A DNA stretch of 64,000 nt, taken from positions 124,001 to 188,000 of the forward strand of contig NZ_SNXZ01000008.1 in assembly GCF_004362825.1 (NCBI RefSeq), read 5' to 3'. A program made the position numbers and the translations under genes. Position 1 is the first letter of the stretch; each line of letters opens with the position of its first letter. This stretch comes from Labedaea rhizosphaerae. Lineage in GTDB: Bacteria; Actinomycetota; Actinomycetes; Mycobacteriales; Pseudonocardiaceae. Below are positions 16,133 through 26,416 of the stretch, piece after piece. The notes beneath the pieces were generated by a model. That model saw nothing but the letters and a program-made list of their open reading frames with translations, searched no databases and had not been told where the DNA came from.

Positions 16133-16225
16133 TCCTGGTGTCATTCGCGCGGTGAGCCTGCGTGGCCAGGCCGCTTGGCCGATAAGCTGCGGTTTCCCGC
16201 ACGTCGAACCCACAGGAGGAGCCCG

Positions 16226-16822
16226 GTGACGGAGCAGGGCGCGACCGCGCGGCGGGTCCTCGTCGCCGAGGATGAGGCGTTGATCCGGCTGGATCTCGTG
16301 GAGATGCTGCGCGAAGAGGGCTACGAGGTCGCGGGGGAGGCCGCCGACGGCGAACAGGCCGTCGCGCTGGCCAACGAGTTGCGGCCCGACCTGGTCATCC
16401 TCGACGTCAAGATGCCGCGGATGGACGGGATCGAGGCCGCGTCGTCCATCGCGGGCGAGCGGATCGCGCCCGTGGTCATCCTGACCGCGTTCTCCCAGCG
16501 CGACCTCGTCGAACGCGCGCGTGACGCCGGCGCGATGGCCTACCTGGTCAAGCCCTTCGCCAAGCGTGACCTCGTGCCGGCCATCGAGCTGGCGATCAGC
16601 CGCTTCGCCGAGCTGCACGCGCTCGAGGACGAGGTGCGCGGCCTCACCGACCGCCTGGAGACGCGCAAGGTCGTCGAGCGGGCCAAGGGCCTGCTCATGG
16701 CCGAGCAAGGCCTGTCCGAACCCGAGGCCTTCCGCTGGATCCAGCGCACCGCCATGGACCGGCGCACCACGATGAAGGCCGTCGCCGACGCCGTCGTTTC
16801 CTCGATCGACAAGCGCGCGTAA
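16226..16822 (+). CDS. pdtaR: ANTAR-domain response regulator, PdtaR-like
   Basis: A 198-residue protein. The receiver domain has VLVAEDEA, phospho-acceptor Asp60 in VILDVKMPRMDG, and LVKPFAK. The C-terminal ANTAR domain (about 130-198) reads VVERAKGLLMAEQGLSEPEAFRWIQ, the RNA-binding signature. AGGAGG stands before the GTG at 16226; a longer frame from 16175 lacks a site. PdtaR-type regulators are phosphorylated by PdtaS kinases and act by transcription antitermination on hairpin-containing leaders. No kinase gene lies in this window. The gene immediately precedes livK, whose leader carries two hairpins. Confidence 0.9.
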   Translation: MTEQGATARRVLVAEDEALIRLDLVEMLREEGYEVAGEAADGEQAVALANELRPDLVILDVKMPRMDGIEAASSIAGERIAPVVILTAFSQRDLVERARDAGAMAYLVKPFAKRDLVPAIELAISRFAELHALEDEVRGLTDRLETRKVVERAKGLLMAEQGLSEPEAFRWIQRTAMDRRTTMKAVADAVVSSIDKRA

Positions 16823-16949
16823 CAAGGGCGACAAGCGTACCTGCTCGAACCTTCGAGCCGGATACCCCGAAGCGTCACGATGTGGATACGTCCAGGGGGC
16901 CGCGCTGTCCATCCCAGTCACGGGGAGCTACGTTCCTGCCCTAGGTCAA

Positions 16950-16982
16950 GCCCCGAACGGGGCGACCGCCGGCGTGGCGGTC
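16950..16982 (+). promoter_or_regulatory. Two adjacent hairpins in the livK leader
   Basis: GCCCC-GAAC-GGGGC (16950-16963) is followed directly by GACCGCC-GGCGT-GGCGGTC (16964-16982), then TTTGGAGG and the livK start 20 bases on. The loops have four and five bases, not the six-base A1/G4 loops of known ANTAR targets. An attenuator or mRNA-stability element is possible. A perfect dyad CTCGAA-CC-TTCGAG also lies at 16844-16857. Confidence 0.45.
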
Positions 16983-17002
16983 AAGGTGTTTGGAGGAACG
17001 TA

Positions 17003-18235
17003 GTGTCAAAGGCTCGACTCACGCGAGCTCTCGCGTTGGTGGCAGCTGCCTCCTTCGCGCTGAGCGCGTGTGCTGCGAACAGTGACAACGGTTCGGGCAA
17101 CGGCGGCAACAACGGCTCTACCAAGGTCGACATCCCGGTGGTCACGAATCTGCCGGTTTCCCCGAACGCCGCGAAGCCCGCCGGTGACGGCAAGGGCAAG
17201 TGCAGCGGTGTCTCGCTCGCCTACGCAGGCGCGAAGAGCGGCGCGAACGCCCAGCTCGGCATCAACATCCTCAACGGCGTCAAGCTGGCCATCCAGGAGC
17301 ACAACCAGGCCAACAAGGACTGCCAGGTCAAGCTCAAGGAGTTCGACACCGAGGGTGACCCGGGCAAGGCTCCCGGTGTCGTGACCCAGCTGCTGAGCGA
17401 GTCCGACATCATCGGCATGGTCGGCCTGCCGTTCTCCGGCGAGTCGAAGGCCACCGGTGGCGCCATCGACAAGGCCAACCTGGTGCACATCACCCCGTCG
17501 GCCACCAACCCGGACCTGACCAAGAACGGGTGGACCACCTTCTACCGCGCGCTGGGCAACGACTCGGTGCAGGGCCCGGCGGCCGCCAAGTTCATCACCG
17601 GCAAGCTGCAGGCCAAGGTCATCTGCGTGATCCAGGACGACTCGGACTACGGCATCGGTCTGGCCAACGCCGCGAACCAGGCGCTGGGTGCGGCCGCGCA
17701 GGGCTGCCAGGACAAGGTCACGACCGGTCAGAAGGACTTCTCCGCCACCACGGCCAAGGTGATCAACGCCAAGGCCGACGCGGTCTTCTACGCCGGCTAC
17801 TACGCCGAGGGCGCTCCGCTCGACCAGCAGCTGGTCACCAAGGGCTTCAAGGGCACCTTCATCGGCCCAGACGGCGTGAAGGACGACCAGTTCATCAAGC
17901 AGGCCGGTTCCGCCTCGGCGAACGCCTTCTTCACCTGCCCCTGCGTCCCGGGTGAGCTGATCCCGGACTTCGCGAAGGCCTACGAAGGCGTCAGCGGTGG
18001 CACGGCTCCGGGCACCTACTCGCTCGAGGGCTACGACGCGGCGACCATCCTGCTGAAGGGCATCGACTCGGGCATCAAGGACCGGGCGGCGCTGCGCGAC
18101 TTCGTCAAGAGCTACGACGGCGACGGCTTCAGCAAGCACTTCAAGTGGAACCCGGACGGTGAGCTGGCCCAGTCCACCGTGTACGGCTACAAGGTGCAGG
18201 ACGGCAAGATCCAGTACGTCGGGACCATCTCCTAG
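17003..18235 (+). CDS. livK: Branched-chain amino acid ABC transporter, substrate-binding lipoprotein
   Basis: A 410-residue periplasmic-binding-type lipoprotein. The GTG at 17003 has GGAGG, the signal peptide ends in the lipobox LSAC with lipidated Cys23, and a Gly/Asn-rich tether follows. The body is a type-1 Leu/Ile/Val-binding fold (LAYAGAKSGANAQLGINILNG, GLPFSGES, IGPDGVKDDQF). It captures substrate on the outer membrane face and delivers it to LivHM. Downstream come livH, livM, livG and livF in the same direction, with a large palindrome between livK and livH that probably lets the binding protein be made in excess. Confidence 0.93.
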   Translation: MSKARLTRALALVAAASFALSACAANSDNGSGNGGNNGSTKVDIPVVTNLPVSPNAAKPAGDGKGKCSGVSLAYAGAKSGANAQLGINILNGVKLAIQEHNQANKDCQVKLKEFDTEGDPGKAPGVVTQLLSESDIIGMVGLPFSGESKATGGAIDKANLVHITPSATNPDLTKNGWTTFYRALGNDSVQGPAAAKFITGKLQAKVICVIQDDSDYGIGLANAANQALGAAAQGCQDKVTTGQKDFSATTAKVINAKADAVFYAGYYAEGAPLDQQLVTKGFKGTFIGPDGVKDDQFIKQAGSASANAFFTCPCVPGELIPDFAKAYEGVSGGTAPGTYSLEGYDAATILLKGIDSGIKDRAALRDFVKSYDGDGFSKHFKWNPDGELAQSTVYGYKVQDGKIQYVGTIS

Positions 18236-18262
18236 GATCTGTCCCCACATCCAGAGCAGGAC

Positions 18263-18312
18263 CAGGCCGGGCAGCCGTCCGGTGGCGCGCCACCGGACGG
18301 CTGCCCGGCCTG
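18263..18312 (+). terminator. Perfect 50-nt palindrome between livK and livH
   Basis: The arms CAGGCCGGGCAGCCG... (18263-18287) and ...CGGCTGCCCGGCCTG (18288-18312) are exactly complementary over 25 bases each. It forms a very stable hairpin 28 bases after the livK stop and 20 bases before livH. It probably acts as a partial terminator or as a 3-prime barrier that stabilises livK mRNA. Confidence 0.75.
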
Positions 18313-18331
18313 AACACAGGGACGGGATGCC

Positions 18332-19332
18332 GTGCACCACCTGATCACGTATCTCGCCGACGCCCCGTGGATCACCTTCAACACGGGCGCGTTCAGCGAC
18401 CAGTTCTGGGCGAGCACGTTCGACGGCCTGACCTACGGCTCGATCTACGCGCTCGTCGCGATGGGGTACACACTGGTCTACGGTGTGCTCCAGCTGATCA
18501 ACTTCGCCCACTCCGAGGTGTTCATCGTCGGGGTGTACGCGACCGTGTTCGCCTTGAACGCCATGGGTTTCGGCCCCTCTCCGGTCTACCCGCCGATGGT
18601 GGTACTGATCATCGACCTGCTCGTGGCGATGGTCGCCGCCATGATCGCGTCCGGGCTCACGGCGCTGATCCTCGAACGTGTCGCATACAGACCTTTGCGC
18701 AAACGCAACGCGCCACGCCTGGTCTTCCTGATCACCGCGATCGGCGCGTCGTTCACCATCCAGTACCTGATCTTCGTGTGGCGTGGTGGTTCCAACGCCG
18801 AACCGGCGACCATCATGTTCGTGCCGGACCCCGTGTTCGAGGTGTTCAGCACCATCATCGACAGCCAGCAGCTCACGATCTTCATCGCGGCCATCGTGCT
18901 GATGGTCGTCACCGACCAGTTCATCAACCGCACCAAGTTCGGCCGCGGCATCCGCGCGGTGGCGCAGGACCCGGACACCGCGACGCTGATGGGCGTCAAC
19001 AAAGAACGCGTCATCATGCTGACGTTCGTCATCGGTGGCGTGCTGGCCGGCGCGGCGGCCCTGTTCTACCTGATGAAGGTGCCACAGGGCGCGTCGTTCA
19101 ACGGCGGCTTCGTGCTCGGCATCAAGGCGTTCGCGGCCGCGGTGCTCGGCGGCATCGGCAACATCCGCGGCGCCCTGCTCGGCGGTCTGCTCCTCGGCGT
19201 GGTCAGCAACTACGGTGTCACACTGCTGGGCAATTCCTCGTGGACCGACGTGGTGGCGTTCGTCGTGCTGGTTGTCGTGCTGATGGTCCGGCCGACCGGT
19301 CTGCTCGGTGAATCGCTCGGGAAGGCGCGGGT

Positions 19333-19336
<4 letters not shown>
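18332..19336 (+). CDS. livH: Branched-chain amino acid ABC transporter permease LivH
   Basis: A 334-residue membrane protein with about eight hydrophobic segments. The LivH hallmarks are YGSIYALVAMGYTLVYGVLQLINFAH near the start, RAVAQDPDTATLMGVN before the middle, and AFAAAVLGGIGNIRGALLGG near the end. It forms half of the membrane channel. The start is a GTG at 18332 after GACGGGA. Its stop overlaps the livM start. Confidence 0.93.
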
Positions 19337-20522
<1,186 letters not shown>

Positions 20523-20526
<4 letters not shown>

Positions 20527-21449
20527 GCGACACACCCGAGGTGGAGCCCGAGGGCGGCATCGTCGCCGAGCTGGAGCACATGACCGAGGCCGAGCGTGCC
20601 GCGCACGAGGCCGAGGTCGCCGAGGCCGTCGCGCCGGACCGCGAAATCGCGGTCGAGGTCGGCGACACACTGCTCGAACTGCGCGATGTCACCATGAGGT
20701 TCGGCGGCCTGGTCGCGATGGACTCGGTGTCCTTCTCCATCAAGCGCGGCGAGATCCTCGGCTTGATCGGGCCGAACGGCGCGGGCAAGACGACGTGCTT
20801 CAACGCCATGACCGGCGTGTACCGGCCGACGTCGGGCCAGGTGCTGCTGGAGGACCGGCCGCTCGGCCGGGCCAAACGCCACCAGATCACCCACCGCGGC
20901 ATCGCCCGCACGTTCCAGAACATCCGGCTCTTCGGCGAGATGACCGCGCTGGAAAACGTGGTCGTCGGTGCCGACGCCCGGCACCAGACCAGCGTGGTCG
21001 GGGCCCTGCTGCGGTTGCCCCGCCACCACCGCGAGGAGCGGGAGGCCATCGATCGGGCCATGGCGCTGCTGGAGTTCATGGGCATCGCCGACCGCGCGGC
21101 GGACAAGGCGAAGAACCTGCCCTACGGCTACCAGCGCCGGCTGGAGATCGCCCGGGCGCTGGCCACCGAGCCGAAGCTGCTGTGCTTGGACGAGCCGGCC
21201 GCGGGCTTCAACCCGGCGGAGAAGGACGAGCTCATGGGGCTCATCCGCAAGATCCGCGACGACGGCTACACGGTGCTGCTCATCGAGCACGACATGCGGC
21301 TGGTCATGGGCGTGACCGACCGGATCGTGGTGCTGGAGTTCGGCAAGAAGATCGCCGAAGGGCTGCCGGCGGAGATCCGCGACAACCCGGCCGTGATCGC
21401 GGCGTACCTCGGTGTGCCGGATGAGGAGGACACCGATGGCGCTGCTTGA
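20523..21449 (+). CDS. livG: Branched-chain amino acid ABC transporter ATPase LivG
   Basis: A 308-residue ABC ATPase. Walker A is GPNGAGKTT, the Q-loop region has RTFQNIRLF, the signature-like LPYGYQRR replaces the strict LSGGQ as is usual for LivG, and Walker B is LLCLDEPAAG. An acidic N-terminal extension of about 50 residues (AEAERAAHEAEVAEAV type) precedes the domain and is longer than usual. It energises uptake with LivF. Confidence 0.92.
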
Positions 21450-22149
21450 GCTGATCGACGTCTCCGTCCACTACGGATCGATCCGGGCGGTCCACGGCAT
21501 CTCGATCACCGTCGAGGAAGCCGAGATCGTCACCCTGATCGGCGCCAACGGAGCCGGCAAGTCCACCACCATGCGGGCGGTCTCCGGGATCCGGCCGCTG
21601 TCGTCGGGCAAGATCCTCTTCGACGGCCAGGACATCACCAAGCTGCGGGCCGACCTGCGTGTGGTGCGCGGGATCTCGCAGGCGCCGGAAGGCCGGGGTG
21701 TCTTCCCGGGCATGACGGTGATGGAGAACCTGGACATGGGGGCCTTCACCCGCAAGGACAAGAAGGGGATCGCGGCCGACCGGGACCGGGTGTTCGACCT
21801 GTTCCCGCGCCTGGCCGAGCGGCGCACGCAGGTCGGCGGCACCATGTCCGGCGGCGAGCAGCAGATGCTCGCCATCGGCCGGGCGCTGATGGCCAACCCC
21901 CGCGTGCTGTTGCTGGACGAGCCTTCGATGGGGCTTGCCCCGCAGTTCATCCAGCAGATCTTCAAGATCATCACCGAGATCAACAAGCAGGGCACGACGG
22001 TCCTGCTCGTGGAGCAGAACGCCCAGCAGGCCCTGTCCCGTGCCCACCGCGCGTATGTGCTGGAGACCGGCACGATCACCCGCGAGGGCACCGGCAAGGA
22101 ACTGCTCAGCGACGAGAGCGTGAAGGCCGCCTACCTCGGCGTGACGTGA
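21436..22149 (+). CDS. livF: Branched-chain amino acid ABC transporter ATPase LivF
   Basis: A 237-residue ABC ATPase. Walker A is GANGAGKST, the signature is MSGGEQQML and Walker B is VLLLDEPSMGL, all canonical for LivF. The ATG at 21436 has GAGGAGG and lies within the end of livG (14-base overlap). It is the last gene of the liv operon and converges on the thioesterase gene with 20 bases between the stops. Confidence 0.92.
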   Translation: MALLELIDVSVHYGSIRAVHGISITVEEAEIVTLIGANGAGKSTTMRAVSGIRPLSSGKILFDGQDITKLRADLRVVRGISQAPEGRGVFPGMTVMENLDMGAFTRKDKKGIAADRDRVFDLFPRLAERRTQVGGTMSGGEQQMLAIGRALMANPRVLLLDEPSMGLAPQFIQQIFKIITEINKQGTTVLLVEQNAQQALSRAHRAYVLETGTITREGTGKELLSDESVKAAYLGVT

Positions 22150-22169
22150 CCGGGTGCCGGGCTCGGCGG

Positions 22170-22601
22170 TCAGTGGCCGCCGGGCACGGCCTCACGCAGG
22201 ATGCAGGTCAGGCGGGCCGTGCAGGTGCGCTTGCCCTGTTCGTCGCTGATCACGATCTCGTAGGTGGCGGTGCTGCGACCCGCGTGCAACGGCGTGCACA
22301 CGGCCGTCACGAAACCGGACTTGGCCGCGCGGTGGTGGGTGCAGGAGAGCTCCAGCCCCAGCGTGATCCGCCCCTCGGGCGCGTTCAGCGCGGCCGCGAT
22401 GGAGCCGACGGTCTCCGCGAGCACCGCGTTGGCCCCACCGTGCAGCAGCCCGTACGGCTGGAGGTTGCCCTTCACCGGCATGGTCGCGACCATCCGCTGC
22501 GGGGTCCAGTCGGTGACCTCGATGCCGAGCTTGTCGCTCAGCAGCTGGCTCGCGATCTCCGGGTCGATGTCGGGCAGCCCCGGTGGTGGCGTTGCGGTCA
22601 C
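22170..22601 (-). CDS. PaaI-family hotdog-fold thioesterase
   Basis: A 143-residue hotdog protein. The segment YGLLHGGANAVLAETVGSIAA contains the HGG and the acidic residue typical of PaaI/4HBT thioesterases, followed by GLELSCTHHRAAKSGFVTAV. It hydrolyses acyl- or aryl-CoA thioesters; the substrate is not evident. AGGAGG stands six bases before the GTG at 22601. It is divergent from polA with a 42-base gap, so the two promoters overlap. Confidence 0.87.
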   Translation of the reverse strand: MTATPPPGLPDIDPEIASQLLSDKLGIEVTDWTPQRMVATMPVKGNLQPYGLLHGGANAVLAETVGSIAAALNAPEGRITLGLELSCTHHRAAKSGFVTAVCTPLHAGRSTATYEIVISDEQGKRTCTARLTCILREAVPGGH

Positions 22602-22643
22602 CCATTGCCTCCTTTTGTCGGACCCCCACCCTAGACTCGCCCC

Positions 22644-25385
22644 GTGCCAGCAACGACGGACGCTCCTGTGAACCCGACCACCGCGACCGGCGGGAAACTG
22701 CTGCTCATCGACGGTCACTCGATGGCCTACCGGGCGTTCTACGCCTTGAAGGAGGCCAACCTCGTCACGAAGACAGGTCAGCACACCGAGGCCGTCTACG
22801 GGTTCACGTCGATGCTGATCAACCTGCTGCGCGACGAGGCGCCGACGCACATCGGCGTCGCTTTCGACGTGTCGCGCCAGACCTTCCGCTCCGAGCGCTA
22901 CGCCGAGTACAAGGCCAACCGCAGCGCGAGCCCGGACGAGTTCAAGGGGCAGGTCAGCCTCATCCAGGAGGTGCTCGACACGCTGTGCGTGCCGTGGATG
23001 CAGGTCGAGCGCTACGAGGCCGACGACCTCATCGCCACGCTCACCACGCAGGCGGTCGAGCAGGGCTTCTCCGTCTCGATCTGTACGGGTGACCGCGACG
23101 CGTTCCAGCTGGTCAACGACAAGGTCACCGTGCTGTACCCGGTGCGTGGCGTGTCGGAGCTGTCCCGGATGACGCCGGAGGCGGTGCTGGCCAAGACCGG
23201 CGTCGGCCCCGACCGCTACGCCGACTTCGCGGCGTTGCGGGGCGACCCGTCGGACAACCTGCCGAAGATCCCGGGCGTCGGCGAGAAGACGATCGCCAAG
23301 TGGCTGGGCGAGTTCGGCACGCTCGACGACCTCGTCGACCGGGTCGACCAGGTCAAGGGCAAGGCCGGCGACGCGTTGCGCGAGAACCTGGCCAACGTCG
23401 TGCGCAACCGCGAGCTCACCGAGCTGGTCAAGGACGTGCCGCTGGAGCTGGGCCCGGCCGATCTCGCCGTGCGGCAGTGGGATCGCGACGCCGTGCACCG
23501 GCTGTTCGACGAGCTCGAGTTCCGGGTGCTGCGCGACCGGTTGTTCCAGACCTTGACCACCGCCGAACCCGAGGCCGACGAGGGCTTCACCGTCACCGGC
23601 GGCGCGCTCGCGCCGGGGGAGCTGGCCGGCTGGCTCGCCGAGCACGGCGGCCCGGGCAGCCGGCTGGGTCTGTCCACTCGTGAGACCGCGACCGGGATCT
23701 CCGGGCAGGCGGTCGAGTTGATGTCGATCGCACTGTCCGGTGTGGACGGTGCGGGCGTGTTCGTGGACGTGACCAAGCTCGACGAGGTCGACGAGACGGC
23801 GCTGGCGACCTGGCTGGCCGACGAGCGCGCGGCCAAGCTCGGCCACGACGTGAAGCGCTCGCTGCACGCCATCCGCCACCGCGGCTGGACGATGAACGGC
23901 CTGGTCAGCGACACCGCGCTGGCCGCGTACCTGGTGCGGCCGGGGCAGCGGTCGTTCGCGCTCGACGACCTGGTGCTGCGGTACCTCAAGCGGGAACTGC
24001 GGGCCGAGCAGGACGACGGCAACCAGCAGCTGTCCCTTTTGGACGACGACGGTTCCGAGGCCGACAACGACGCCAAGCTGGCGCAGAGCGAGATCGTGCG
24101 GGCCCGTGCCATCGCCGAGCTGGCCGACGCGCTCGACGTCGAGCTGGCGGACCTCGGCGGGGCGAAGCTGCTCGCCGAGATGGAGCTGCCGCTGCTGCTG
24201 GTGCTCGCCGACGTCGAAGCCGTGGGCATCGCGGTCGACCAGGAGAAGCTGGCGTCGCTGGAGGCCGACTTCGCCGGGCGCGTGAAGTCCGCCGAGCAGG
24301 AGGCGTTCCGGGTCATCGGCAAGGAGATCAACCTCGGCTCGCCCAAGCAGCTGCAGGTGGTGCTCTTCGACGAGCTGGAGATGCCGAAGACCAAGCGCAC
24401 CAAGACCGGCTACACCACCGACGCCGATTCGCTGACGACGCTGTACGAGCAGACCGAGCACCCGTTCCTGCAGCACCTGCTGGAGCACCGCGACGCCAGC
24501 CGGCTGAAGGTGACGGTCGAGGGCCTGATCAAGTCCATTTCGGACGATGGGCGCATCCACACCACGTTCAACCAGACGATCGCCGCCACCGGCCGGTTGT
24601 CCTCGACCGAGCCGAACCTGCAGAACATCCCGATCCGCACCGACGCGGGCCGCACGATCCGCGACGCGTTCGTGGTGGGCCAGGGCTGCACCGAGCTGAT
24701 GACCGCGGACTACAGCCAGATCGAGATGCGCATCATGGCGCACCTGTCGGCGGACGCGGGCCTGATCGAGGCGTTCCAGTCCGGGCACGACTTCCACGCG
24801 GCCACCGCGGCGCACGTGTTCGGCGTCGAGCCGACCGAGGTCACCCCGGCCCAGCGCGCCAAGGTCAAGGCGATGAACTACGGCCTGGCGTACGGGTTGT
24901 CGGCGTACGGGCTCTCGCAGCAGCTGCGCATCTCCACCGACGAGGCGCGCGAGCTGATGGACGAGTACTTCACCCGGTTCGGTGGCGTGCGGGACTACCT
25001 GCAGGACATCGTGGCCCAGGCCCGCAAGGACGGCTACACGTCGACGATCTTCGGCCGCCGCCGCTACCTGCCCGACCTGACCAGCGACAACCGCCAGCGC
25101 CGCGAGATGGCCGAACGCATGGCGTTGAACGCCCCGATCCAGGGCAGCGCCGCCGACATCATCAAGGTCGCCATGCTCGGCGTGCACCGCCAGCTGAAGG
25201 CCACCGGCGCCAAAACCCGCATGCTCCTGCAGGTCCACGACGAACTGGTCCTGGAAATCGCCGACGGCGAGCGGGACACGGTGGAGGCCTTGGTGCGCAA
25301 GGAAATGGGCGGCGCCTACCACCTGGACGTGCCGCTCGACGTCTCCGTGGGCTACGGCCGCTCCTGGAACGAGGCCGCGCACTGA
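22644..25385 (+). CDS. polA: DNA polymerase I
   Basis: A 913-residue Pol I. The N-terminal 5-prime nuclease has LIDGHSMAYRAFYAL and an acidic cluster (CTGDRDAFQLV), with a helix-hairpin-helix GVGEKTIAKWL. The central 3-prime exonuclease-like domain (about 310-480) lacks the metal-binding acidic motifs, as in mycobacterial PolA, so proofreading is not expected. The polymerase domain has TADYSQIEMRIMAHLS (motif A), RAKVKAMNYGLAYGLSAYGL (motif B) and LLQVHDELVLE (motif C). It starts with a GTG. Confidence 0.96.
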   Translation: MPATTDAPVNPTTATGGKLLLIDGHSMAYRAFYALKEANLVTKTGQHTEAVYGFTSMLINLLRDEAPTHIGVAFDVSRQTFRSERYAEYKANRSASPDEFKGQVSLIQEVLDTLCVPWMQVERYEADDLIATLTTQAVEQGFSVSICTGDRDAFQLVNDKVTVLYPVRGVSELSRMTPEAVLAKTGVGPDRYADFAALRGDPSDNLPKIPGVGEKTIAKWLGEFGTLDDLVDRVDQVKGKAGDALRENLANVVRNRELTELVKDVPLELGPADLAVRQWDRDAVHRLFDELEFRVLRDRLFQTLTTAEPEADEGFTVTGGALAPGELAGWLAEHGGPGSRLGLSTRETATGISGQAVELMSIALSGVDGAGVFVDVTKLDEVDETALATWLADERAAKLGHDVKRSLHAIRHRGWTMNGLVSDTALAAYLVRPGQRSFALDDLVLRYLKRELRAEQDDGNQQLSLLDDDGSEADNDAKLAQSEIVRARAIAELADALDVELADLGGAKLLAEMELPLLLVLADVEAVGIAVDQEKLASLEADFAGRVKSAEQEAFRVIGKEINLGSPKQLQVVLFDELEMPKTKRTKTGYTTDADSLTTLYEQTEHPFLQHLLEHRDASRLKVTVEGLIKSISDDGRIHTTFNQTIAATGRLSSTEPNLQNIPIRTDAGRTIRDAFVVGQGCTELMTADYSQIEMRIMAHLSADAGLIEAFQSGHDFHAATAAHVFGVEPTEVTPAQRAKVKAMNYGLAYGLSAYGLSQQLRISTDEARELMDEYFTRFGGVRDYLQDIVAQARKDGYTSTIFGRRRYLPDLTSDNRQRREMAERMALNAPIQGSAADIIKVAMLGVHRQLKATGAKTRMLLQVHDELVLEIADGERDTVEALVRKEMGGAYHLDVPLDVSVGYGRSWNEAAH

Positions 25386-25389
25386 GTCC

Positions 25390-25572
25390 CTATCGCGCGT
25401 AGGGGTTGCGGGGCGGTGCCTCCACGGTGACGTACCGCTGCCGCTCCTCGTCCCAGTACTGCTCCGGCACGACGGGTGGGTCCGGCAACGGCACCCACCT
25501 CCCGATCACCGCGTCCCAGTGCAGGTAACGCTGGGTTTCCTCGTCCCAGCGGGGTTCGCGGTCCTCGGGCAT
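25390..25572 (-). CDS. Small hypothetical protein with repeated WDEExQRY motif
   Basis: A 60-residue acidic, Trp-rich protein. It holds two similar units, RWDEETQRYLHWD and YWDEERQRYVTVE, about 30 residues apart, joined by a proline-rich linker (PLPDPPVVPEQ). The repeat structure and consistent codon use suggest a real gene; the ribosome-binding site is weak. It sits four bases from the polA stop in convergent orientation. The function is unknown; a small binding module is possible. Confidence 0.5.
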   Translation of the reverse strand: MPEDREPRWDEETQRYLHWDAVIGRWVPLPDPPVVPEQYWDEERQRYVTVEAPPRNPYAR

Positions 25573-25651
25573 GGTTCGACGCTAGGAGCGCTCCCGGCCC
25601 TGGCCCGGGGCATCCAGGTATCCCTTCGGGCAAACCGGGGTGCACCGGCGG

Positions 25652-26365
25652 TCAGCAGGCGGCCGTGGGCACCCGGCCCTCGGCGAACGCGCGCGGCGTC
25701 ACCCGCATGAACTCGCGGAACTGCGCGGTCATGTGCGACTGGTCGTAGTAACCGGCCTCGCCCGCCAGGCGCGCCAACGACCCGCTCCGCACGTCCGGCA
25801 GGATCCGCCGCAACCGCGTCAACCGCGCGAACTGCTTGGGCGACAAGCCCACGGCCGCGGTGAACACCGCGCGCAGGTGCCGTTCGCTCACGCCCATCCG
25901 CCGCGCCGCGGCCGCCACGCGGACCTGCGGCCGGGACAGCTCGACGCTCGCCCGGCGCACGAGGGCGTTCTCCTGCGCCGCTTGGGCGCGTGCGGTGAGG
26001 GCAGCGGTCAGCCGGTCGGGCGAAGCGGGCCCGGTGAACGGGTCGGCGTCGCGGCCCCAGAGCTCGCCGAGCGGCACGACCTGGTCGACGAGCTCGTCCG
26101 GCGACGTCCCGACCAGCGCACGCGCCGCGCCGGCCCCGAGCCGCCAGCGCACGCACACGGGCAGCTCCTTCGGCGCCGGGTACCGGGCGCGAGTGCGCGG
26201 CCCCATGACCAGCACGTCGCCCTGGCCGTCGGCGGTGGTCCGCCACAACAGCACCGTGGCCGGATCGGGCGCGTGGACCAGCGGGAACCGGTCGGGGCGG
26301 TAGGTCGTGACCTCGATGCGTTCGACCCAGCCACGCAGCGCCTCGGGAACGGGGAGCGTGCTCAC
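25652..26365 (-). CDS. AraC-family transcriptional regulator
   Basis: A 237-residue regulator. The N-terminal half (about 1-125) is a DUF6597-like sensing region (LVHAPDPATVLLWRT). The C-terminal half contains two helix-turn-helix units: VRVAAAARRMGVSERHLRAVFTAAVG, then GYYDQSHMTAQFREFMRVTPRAF. The GTG at 26365 lies 52 bases from the divergent NmrA-type gene, which it probably controls. Longer upstream frames are antisense artefacts of that neighbour. Confidence 0.87.
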   Translation of the reverse strand: MSTLPVPEALRGWVERIEVTTYRPDRFPLVHAPDPATVLLWRTTADGQGDVLVMGPRTRARYPAPKELPVCVRWRLGAGAARALVGTSPDELVDQVVPLGELWGRDADPFTGPASPDRLTAALTARAQAAQENALVRRASVELSRPQVRVAAAARRMGVSERHLRAVFTAAVGLSPKQFARLTRLRRILPDVRSGSLARLAGEAGYYDQSHMTAQFREFMRVTPRAFAEGRVPTAAC

Positions 26366-26416
26366 GGTGCCGATTCTTCCTATAGCGGCGCCGGGCCGCA
26401 TTGACACGCTCGAACC

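Noticed and set aside
22170-25382. A 1070-residue antisense frame across polA
   Set aside because: It is a GC-bias shadow of polA; only its end (22170-22601) is a real thioesterase gene with its own start.
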